This document shows, in pieces, positions 1 to 3,513 of a stretch of DNA of 5,894 nt (its first letter is position 1; each line of letters begins with the position of its first letter). This DNA is from Dehalococcoidales bacterium (GTDB lineage Bacteria > Chloroflexota > Dehalococcoidia > E44-bin15): contig JAUWZB010000055.1 in assembly GCA_030615555.1 (NCBI GenBank), positions 1-5,894 of the forward strand. The letters are read 5' to 3'. Below the pieces are notes generated by a model that saw only the letters and a program-made list of their open reading frames with translations, had not been told where the DNA came from and did not search any database. The translations under genes were made by a program, and so were the position numbers.

Positions 1-1232
1 CTGGGGTAAGGCTCATCAGGATGCTGGGTATTCCATTCATCCTCCTTGATATACATATCCTCCCGGGAGATGAACACCACTACATCGGCGTCCTGCTCGA
101 TAGAGCCGCTCTCCCTGAGGTCGGAAAGCTGGGGGCGGTGAGAGGCCCGCCACTCTATGGCCCTGGAGAGCTGAGAGACGGCGAGCACCGGCACATCCAG
201 CTCGCGGGCGAGCTCCTTCATGGAGCGGGAGACCTCCGTCATCTCCTGCACCCGGTTCTCCCTACCGTCGCCCCGCATGAGTTGCATGTAATCGACGATG
301 ATGAGGTCAATGCCCCGCTCGAAGTGAAGCCGCCGCGCCTTCGACTTCATCTCCACCACCCTCAAGATGGGCGAGTCATCGACAAAGATCGGCGCTTCGG
401 AGAGGACGCCCGTGGCATCCATGATCTTTCGCTCCTCGGCCTCCGTCTGCTGGCCAAGGCGCAATCGTTTGGTATCGACGCCCGCCTCGCTGGCGAGGAG
501 ACGCTGCACCAGTTGATCCCGCGCCATCTCCACGCTGAAGATGGCAACATGGGCCTTTTGCTGGACCGCAGCGTTCCTGGCGATGCCTAGGGCGAGGCTC
601 GTCTTACCCAGACTCGGCCTGGCAGCAATCACGATCATGTCGGAGCGCCGGAGTCCGCCGAGGATATCATCCAGGGCGGGAAAGCCAGCATATACGACCT
701 CCCCCTCGAAAGGATGAATCTCGCTCTCCTCGAAGTATCGGTCGAGGAGTTCACGAATCGGGACGAAGTCCCGGGGGCGCTGACCGTGGCGCAAGCGGAA
801 CAGGATGTCCTCCGCTCTACCGAGGGCGGCATCAACGTCCGGCCCCGCCTCGTAGCCGATGGCTTCAATCTGACCTGCCACACTGATCAGGCGACGCATT
901 ACAGACATGCGGTGCACGATCTGGGCGTAGTGCTCAATATGCACCGAGGTGGCAACATTAGAGACGAGATGGCTCAGGTAGGCAGCCCCACCCACCGCCT
1001 CCAACCTCTCCCGCCGCCCCAGCTCATGGGCCACGGTAACCTGATCTATGGCCTCATTTCGCTCGTAGAGGTCAAAACAGGCCGCATACACCCACTGATT
1101 CTTCTCCCGGTAGCAGTCCTCAGGCCTGAGGAAGGGGGCAATCTTAAAAATGGCATCGCCATCTATGAGGAGAGAGCCGATTACCGCCTCCTCAGCCTCA
1201 ATATCGTGGGGTGGCAACTTCTCGGTGAGCAT
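1..1232 (-). CDS. dnaB: Replicative DNA helicase DnaB (3' part cut by window edge)
   Basis: Hexameric helicase that unwinds DNA ahead of the replication fork using ATP. The minus strand is open from an ATG at 1232 to the window edge, giving 410 codons; the family usually runs about 440-480 residues, so only the C-terminal end is missing. Residues about 7-105 form the N-terminal collar domain (DIEAEEAVIGSLL at the start). The RecA-like motor begins near 180: Walker A ARPSLGKTS at 204-212 (Leu where Met is common), the SVEM segment with the likely catalytic Glu at 235, Walker B LIIVDYMQLM at 310-319, and the family signature LSDLRESGSIEQDADVVVF at 369-387. The arginine-finger region lies outside the window. 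The start is 2 bp after the rplI stop, with AAGGA a few bases upstream inside the end of rplI, so the two genes are very probably co-transcribed and translationally coupled. Identity is read directly from motifs and is very secure. Confidence 0.97.
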   Translation of the reverse strand, partial: MLTEKLPPHDIEAEEAVIGSLLIDGDAIFKIAPFLRPEDCYREKNQWVYAACFDLYERNEAIDQVTVAHELGRRERLEAVGGAAYLSHLVSNVATSVHIEHYAQIVHRMSVMRRLISVAGQIEAIGYEAGPDVDAALGRAEDILFRLRHGQRPRDFVPIRELLDRYFEESEIHPFEGEVVYAGFPALDDILGGLRRSDMIVIAARPSLGKTSLALGIARNAAVQQKAHVAIFSVEMARDQLVQRLLASEAGVDTKRLRLGQQTEAEERKIMDATGVLSEAPIFVDDSPILRVVEMKSKARRLHFERGIDLIIVDYMQLMRGDGRENRVQEMTEVSRSMKELARELDVPVLAVSQLSRAIEWRASHRPQLSDLRESGSIEQDADVVVFISREDMYIKEDEWNTQHPDEPYP

Positions 1233-1234
1233 GG

Positions 1235-1777
1235 CTAATCCTTTTCCTCCGCCGTGTCTTCAGCCTTCTCATCCGCCTCTTCTTCCGCCTTCGTTTCCGC
1301 TTTTGCTTTCGCCTTCCTTTCCGCTTTCGCCTTCTCCTCCGCAACGATAACCCTTACCTTAGGCCCGAGCTCCTTCGATAGCCTCACCGAAACCTCATAT
1401 TCGCCAAGCTGGTGAATCGGCTCATCAAGCTCGATCTTCCTCTTATCGATATCCTGTCCCGTGAGCCGGTGGACCTCATCAGCGATGTCCCCACTGGTGA
1501 CCGCCCCATAAAGGCGATCCTGAGCCCCGATCTTTGCCTTGATAGTGACCACTAACCCCTCCAGGGTCTGGGCCAGGCTTACCGTCTCGGCATTGGCAAG
1601 GAGCTGGCGTCGCTCCTCAGCGTGACGCTGCTCCTCAACCCGCTTCAGTAAAGAAGGAGAGGCAAACTCGGCGAGCCCCCTGCGGAGGAGGAAATTCCTG
1701 CCGTAGCCATCGGCCACCTCCTTCACCTCTCCCGCCTCCCCCAATCCGGACACATCCTGAAGTAGAACTACCCTCAT
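1235..1777 (-). CDS. rplI: 50S ribosomal protein L9 with a charged C-terminal extension
   Basis: Large-subunit protein that binds 23S rRNA near the L1 stalk through its N-terminal domain. The 180-residue product begins MRVVLLQDVSGLG, the family's invariant opening, followed by GEVKEVADGYGRNFLLRRGLA (N-domain, about 14-36), a connecting helix (about 42-70) and the C-domain (about 75-146). The open frame extends 11 codons further to a GTG at 1810, but the ATG at 1777 matches the family start; its ribosome-binding site is weak (GGAAT). L9 is normally about 148 residues; the extra 34 (147-180) are almost only Lys, Ala, Glu, Asp, Thr and Arg, a low-complexity tail likely to be disordered or a charged helix. 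It directly precedes dnaB, a very common pairing, but rpsF, ssb and rpsR are absent upstream, where yqeY and a terminator lie instead. Confidence 0.96.
   Translation of the reverse strand: MRVVLLQDVSGLGEAGEVKEVADGYGRNFLLRRGLAEFASPSLLKRVEEQRHAEERRQLLANAETVSLAQTLEGLVVTIKAKIGAQDRLYGAVTSGDIADEVHRLTGQDIDKRKIELDEPIHQLGEYEVSVRLSKELGPKVRVIVAEEKAKAERKAKAKAETKAEEEADEKAEDTAEEKD
1305..1334 (-). repeat. Imperfect short direct repeats coding the L9 tail
   Basis: The 12-bp plus-strand word GCTTTCGCCTTC occurs at 1305-1316 and again at 1323-1334, an 18-bp period, and TTTCCGCTTT occurs at 1294-1303 and 1318-1327. The stretch from about 1240 to 1345 is nearly all pyrimidine on the plus strand, so the mRNA is nearly all purine here. 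This codes the KAKAERKAKAKAETKAEE part of the L9 extension and looks like growth by repeat slippage (inference). Confidence 0.7.
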
Positions 1778-1798
1778 TTTTTCATTCCAATTGCCATT

Positions 1799-1827
1799 AT
1801 TATAATCCACGCCGCAGAAAATAAAAA
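1799..1827 (-). promoter_or_regulatory. Possible promoter for rplI-dnaB
   Basis: On the minus strand a perfect TATAAT lies at 1804-1799, about 22 bases before the L9 ATG. The -35 position at 17-bp spacing (1827-1822, TTTTTA) matches the consensus poorly, though the area upstream is AT-rich. A promoter is expected here because an intrinsic terminator closes the rpsU-yqeY unit just upstream. The -10 is seen; its function is inferred. Confidence 0.4.
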
Positions 1828-1849
1828 GGGATTTTTATTCCCCAGAGAG

Positions 1850-1889
1850 AAAAAAGAACCCACACCTAATGTTTTTATGGTGCGGGCTT
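1850..1889 (-). terminator. Intrinsic terminator after yqeY
   Basis: Read on the minus strand, CCCGCACC (1886-1879) and GGTGTGGG (1866-1859) form an 8-bp stem with one G-U wobble around a 12-nt AT-rich loop, extended outward by another G-U and an A-U pair and followed by TTCTTTTTT (down to 1850). This is a standard Rho-independent terminator. It lies 35 bp past the yqeY stop and separates rpsU-yqeY from rplI-dnaB. On the plus strand there is no T-run after the stem, so it works in one direction. Confidence 0.85.
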
Positions 1890-1906
1890 AAAACACATTC
1901 TTCAAG

Positions 1907-1922
1907 ACACCGTTAACAGTGT
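1907..1922. repeat. Short near-palindrome at the yqeY stop
   Basis: ACACCGTTAACAGTGT is an inverted repeat broken by one pair. In minus-strand RNA that pair becomes U-G, giving a 6-bp stem with a UUAA loop. It begins 2 bp after the yqeY stop codon and comes before the terminator hairpin. It could protect the mRNA 3' end or be chance. Confidence 0.4.
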
Positions 1923-1923
1923 A

Positions 1924-2373
1924 CTATGCGCCGGTGAGCAGTTCAGAGACCACATCGCTGAGCTCGCGCCCATCCACCCTGCCTTTGAGCTGGGGCATAA
2001 GCTGGGACATCACCCTGCCCTTATCACCGGGCCCCCGGGCCCCAACCTGCTCCACCATCTGACGGGCTGCCGCCACAATCTCCTCACGGCTCATCTGTTT
2101 CGGCAGATATTCAAAGAGAATAGCCAGTTCCGCCTCCTCCTTAGCCACGAGGTCCTGGCGATTTCCCTTAGCAAATTCGGCAATGCTCTCTCGGTGCTGC
2201 TTCACTTCCCGGGCGATGACATCGATAACACCGGCATCATCCACGGGGGCGCCTTTAGCGATCTCAGCGTTCTTAACCCCTGCTCTAACTAGGCGGAGCA
2301 CCGAGACCCGCGTCGTATCCCGCTCTTTTTGCGCCTGTTTTACGTCTGCTGCCAGCCTTTCCTGTAACGTCAT
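1924..2373 (-). CDS. yqeY: GatB/YqeY family protein
   Basis: The 149-residue protein is a full-length stand-alone member of the GatB/YqeY family, related to the C-terminal helical domain of the amidotransferase subunit GatB that contacts tRNA. Recognisable segments are the N-terminal LQERLAADVKQAQKERD (3-19), RVSVLRLVRAGVKNAEI (22-38), the central EVKQHRESIAEF (56-67), EEAELAILFEYLPKQMS (78-94) and the glycine-containing DKGRVMSQLMPQLKGRVDG (116-134). The family's exact role is unsettled; a link to tRNA or aminoacyl-tRNA metabolism is usually supposed. It starts 28 bp after the rpsU stop with a modest GGTGGTGA ribosome-binding site, and ends before an intrinsic terminator. The rpsU-yqeY pairing is common in bacteria and supports co-transcription. 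Confidence 0.93.
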   Translation of the reverse strand: MTLQERLAADVKQAQKERDTTRVSVLRLVRAGVKNAEIAKGAPVDDAGVIDVIAREVKQHRESIAEFAKGNRQDLVAKEEAELAILFEYLPKQMSREEIVAAARQMVEQVGARGPGDKGRVMSQLMPQLKGRVDGRELSDVVSELLTGA

Positions 2374-2401
2374 CGCCGCTTCACCACCGGGATCGCCTCA
2401 G

Positions 2402-2584
2402 TTAGCTACTTCGGGCGCTTTTGCGACGCTTCGCCGCCTCTTTCTTCTTGCGCGTGGTGCAGGGTTTCTCATAATGCTCTCTTCGCCGAAATTCAGCAAG
2501 GATGCCAGCCTGCTGCACCTTCCGATTGAACCGCCTGAGAAGTTCCTCGAAGTTCTCACTCTCTCCAAGCTTTACCTCAGCCAC
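2402..2584 (-). CDS. rpsU: 30S ribosomal protein S21, GTG start
   Basis: Small basic protein of the 30S subunit that sits near the anti-Shine-Dalgarno end of 16S rRNA and helps mRNA engagement. The 60-residue product contains the family core: GESENFEELLRRFNRKV (7-23) then LAEFRRREHYEKP (29-41), and it ends in a Lys/Arg-rich tail (RKKKEAAKRRKSARSS). The frame is open upstream to an ATG at 2641, but that start lies inside the -10 region of the promoter, has no ribosome-binding site and would add 19 residues without family likeness. The GTG at 2584 has GGAGG seven bases upstream and gives the normal length. It is first in the rpsU-yqeY unit, driven by the promoter at 2631-2659. Confidence 0.95.
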   Translation of the reverse strand: MAEVKLGESENFEELLRRFNRKVQQAGILAEFRRREHYEKPCTTRKKKEAAKRRKSARSS

Positions 2585-2589
2585 ATGAT

Positions 2590-2596
2590 CCCCTCC
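2590..2596 (-). promoter_or_regulatory. Strong ribosome-binding site that decides the rpsU start
   Basis: Minus-strand GGAGGGG, preceded by GAAA, matches the anti-Shine-Dalgarno sequence well. Measured from GGAGG, spacing is 7 nt to the in-frame GTG (2584) and 5 nt to an overlapping out-of-frame ATG (2586). Confidence 0.85.
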
Positions 2597-2630
2597 TTTC
2601 CTACCGCTAAGGGCACGGCATAACGGAAAT

Positions 2631-2659
2631 ATTTTAGCCACTTAAGAGTAACGTGTCAA
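2631..2659 (-). promoter_or_regulatory. Near-consensus sigma-70 type promoter for rpsU-yqeY
   Basis: On the minus strand TTGACA (2659-2654), a 17-bp spacer and TAAAAT (2636-2631). The predicted start near 2624 gives a leader of about 40 nt before the GTG. The -35 begins only 13 bp after the mature 5S rRNA end, right beyond its T-run. Confidence 0.88.
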
Positions 2660-2664
2660 GCGAC

Positions 2665-2682
2665 AAAAAGGCTTCCGGCAAT
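2665..2682 (-). terminator. Terminator formed by the 5S closing helix plus T-run
   Basis: The minus-strand 3' arm CCGGAAGCC (2678-2670) pairs with GGCTT(T)CCGG (2795-2786) upstream of and within the 5S gene, giving nine Watson-Crick pairs with one bulged T, extended inward by wobble pairs. TTTTT (2669-2665) follows at once. The whole folded 5S RNA would be the terminator hairpin's loop. The pairing is seen; the terminator function is inferred. Confidence 0.6.
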
Positions 2683-2791
2683 GGCATATTTTCCGCAGCC
2701 GCGTGCGCGACCAGTATCGTCTGCGCTGGGGCGTTTCACTTCCGTGTTCGGGATGGGAACGGGTGGGGCCGCCCCGCTCAAACCACCGGAA
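2673..2791 (-). rRNA. rrf: 5S ribosomal RNA
   Basis: RNA of the 50S central protuberance that binds L5, L18 and L25-type proteins. The minus strand carries the most conserved 5S block, CCCATCCCGAACACGGAAGT (2755-2736), preceded by CCCACCCGTTC and followed by GAAACGCCCCAGCG and GATACTGG. The two ends pair as helix I (TTCCGGTGGT with the ACCGTTACCGGCCTT arm read 3' to 5' in part, including G-U pairs), which sets the limits at 119 nt, a normal length. No 16S or 23S lies in the window: upstream is a transposase relic and downstream is rpsU. With its own promoter at 2803-2831 and a T-run after helix I, it looks like an independently transcribed orphan 5S gene. Exact ends could shift by one or two bases. 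Confidence 0.95.
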
Positions 2792-2802
2792 AGCCATTAT
2801 CC

Positions 2803-2831
2803 ATTTTAGCAGAAATATATCACGCTGTAAA
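2803..2831 (-). promoter_or_regulatory. Promoter for the 5S rRNA gene
   Basis: On the minus strand TTTACA (2831-2826), 17-bp spacer, TAAAAT (2808-2803). The expected start, 6-8 bases on, falls at 2797-2795, where GGC begins the arm that pairs with GCC before the T-run. So the primary transcript would start almost exactly at the base of the 5S helix. Confidence 0.8.
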
Positions 2832-2853
2832 GGTTATGTACTCGTTCAGGTGA

Positions 2854-3228
2854 TTAGTGACACATCACCACCTTTCTTTGGGTTTCTTCCCACTGCTCCA
2901 GAAACTTAAGCAGGGTCAGGTAGCCGAAGGCTTGATGTGGTCTTATTGCATTAGATACCTGTTCCCATTCTAATCGCTCACCTCTTAGTTCAGCGATATC
3001 AAAGGAGCTCTCAGTCACCTCGTAGAATTCCTCAGCATGTGTCCTATGAGCCCGCTCCACACACCTATTAAGCTTAGGGGAGCGTAGCGACAGGATGAAG
3101 AGCTTGATATTTCGCCTTTGGCATCCCTCCTCAAAGGCTACTTCAAATTCTGAGCCACCAGCTACCTGAATAGCCCTAATGGTAAAAGGCATCCTGTGCT
3201 CTAGTTTGTCCAGAAAGTGGGCTCCGAC
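2854..3228 (-). pseudogene. Truncated, inactivated rve/DDE-type transposase (IS481/IS3-like)
   Basis: The C-terminal half of a retroviral-integrase-fold transposase. Homology-like sequence starts before any start codon (FLDKLEHRMPF, from about 3220) and runs through IRAIQVAGGSEFEVAFEEGC, LFILSLRSPKLN, VERAHRTHAEEFYEV and IRPHQAFGYLTLLKFLEQW to a TAA at 2854. The N-terminal helix-turn-helix and the first catalytic Asp are missing, and a stop lies in frame at about 3243. The usual second catalytic Asp in the QVDGGSEF motif is Ala (codon GCT at 3162-3160, one base from GAT). The Glu of VERAHR remains. The ATG at 3192 is therefore internal, not a real start. Other substitutions at usually fixed sites (NRCVER for NG-VER, TLLKF for TP-KF) also fit decay. 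It reads toward the 5S gene and ends 23 bp before the 5S promoter. The subfamily is uncertain. Confidence 0.85.
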
Positions 3229-3235
3229 ATGTCGG
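3224..3235. repeat. 12-bp perfect palindrome at the transposase break
   Basis: CCGACATGTCGG reads the same on both strands. It sits where the transposase reading frame loses its family likeness, so it may mark an old element junction or rearrangement point (inference). Confidence 0.5.
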
Positions 3236-3257
3236 GACAGCCATTATACAACCCTCT

Positions 3258-3274
3258 CCCCGATATAATCGGGG
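3258..3274. repeat. Inverted repeat with 7-bp arms
   Basis: CCCCGAT and ATCGGGG around a 3-nt ATA. No T-run follows on either strand, so a simple terminator is unlikely. It lies between the transposase relic and the tRNA-Val promoter in a stretch (about 3229-3311) with no gene. Confidence 0.55.
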
Positions 3275-3284
3275 TGTCACCTAT

Positions 3285-3306
3285 CTATCTGAATGAGATC
3301 AGATAG
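3285..3306. repeat. Inverted repeat with 8-bp arms just upstream of the tRNA promoter
   Basis: CTATCTGA (3285-3292), a 6-nt ATGAGA and TCAGATAG (3299-3306) form a perfect inverted repeat that ends 5 bp before the -35 box at 3312. The place fits a protein-binding operator or activator site; no T-run supports a terminator. The repeat is seen; its role is inferred. Confidence 0.6.
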
Positions 3307-3311
3307 CAGGC

Positions 3312-3340
3312 TTGACTTCGCCTAGTAGGTTTGCTAGAAT
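3312..3340 (+). promoter_or_regulatory. Promoter for tRNA-Val and probably thrS-infC-rpmI
   Basis: TTGACT (3312-3317), a 17-bp spacer and TAGAAT (3335-3340). The predicted start near 3347 leaves a leader of about 14 nt before the mature tRNA. I see no convincing promoter between the tRNA and thrS, so this one may drive the whole plus-strand block. Confidence 0.82.
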
Positions 3341-3360
3341 TCGCTGGGACATAATGGGAA

Positions 3361-3437
3361 GGGCGGTTAGCTCAGTTGGTAAGAGTGCTGCGTTGACATC
3401 GCAGAGGTCACTGGTTCGAATCCAGTACCGCCCACCA
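3361..3437 (+). tRNA. tRNA-Val, anticodon GAC, CCA encoded
   Basis: Complete 77-nt cloverleaf: acceptor GGGCGGT with ACCGCCC, D-stem GCTC with GAGT, anticodon stem CTGCG with CGCAG around the loop TTGACAT (anticodon GAC at 3395-3397, reading GUC and GUU), variable AGGTC, T-stem ACTGG with CCAGT around TTCGAAT, discriminator A and an encoded CCA. The loop and stems have no mismatch apart from one G-U in the D-stem. It lies 76 bp before thrS on the same strand, and TTTTTT starts 2 bp after the CCA. A T-run without a dedicated hairpin probably allows read-through. Confidence 0.97.
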
Positions 3438-3461
3438 TGTTTTTTGCCCTGATTAAGCACG

Positions 3462-3497
3462 CCTCTCGTCCCCAAAAGGGCCGGGAGGTTATTATTT
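3462..3497 (+). terminator. Terminator-like hairpin in the thrS leader
   Basis: CCTCTCG (3462-3468) pairs with CGGGAGG (3482-3488) including one U-G; after a 1x1 mismatch CCC (3470-3472) pairs with GGG (3478-3480) around loop CAAAA. TTATTATTT follows (3489-3497), seven Ts of nine. It could end part of the tRNA transcripts and so attenuate thrS, or serve as a processing site. No T-box motifs (the AGGGTGGNACCGCG block) are present, and the 76-bp spacer is too short for a T-box. Confidence 0.55.
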
Positions 3498-3502
3498 GGG
3501 GA
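3469..3502 (+). promoter_or_regulatory. Alternative helix covering the thrS ribosome-binding site
   Basis: TCCCCAAA (3469-3476) is exactly complementary to TTTGGGGA (3495-3502), an 8-bp helix with an 18-nt loop. It uses bases from the inner stem and loop of the 3462-3488 hairpin, so the two folds exclude each other, and it covers the first part of the purine-rich GGGGAAGGG (3498-3506) upstream of the thrS ATG. The complementarity is seen; a switch is inferred. Confidence 0.4.
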
Positions 3503-3513
3503 AGGGATGTGAG

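Noticed and set aside
21..590. Plus-strand open frame of 189 codons
   Set aside because: It lies opposite the dnaB motor domain, whose Walker motifs read clearly on the minus strand; the His/Leu-rich product resembles no family.
714..1238. Plus-strand open frame of 174 codons
   Set aside because: Antisense of the dnaB N-terminal part, with no ribosome-binding site or recognisable domain.
1150..1350. Plus-strand frame with a Pro/Ser/Leu-rich product
   Set aside because: Artefact of the pyrimidine tract opposite the L9 tail.
1818..1843. Second terminator before rplI
   Set aside because: GGGA/TCCC makes only a 4-bp stem; the T-rich stretch after it on the minus strand is more likely the AT-rich upstream part of a promoter.
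2653..2909. Two plus-strand frames of 66-68 codons
   Set aside because: They cover the 5S rRNA gene in antisense and the IS end; no coding signs.
3438..3513. T-box riboswitch before thrS
   Set aside because: The leader is too short and lacks the T-box sequence and specifier loop; only a plain hairpin and a competing helix are seen.
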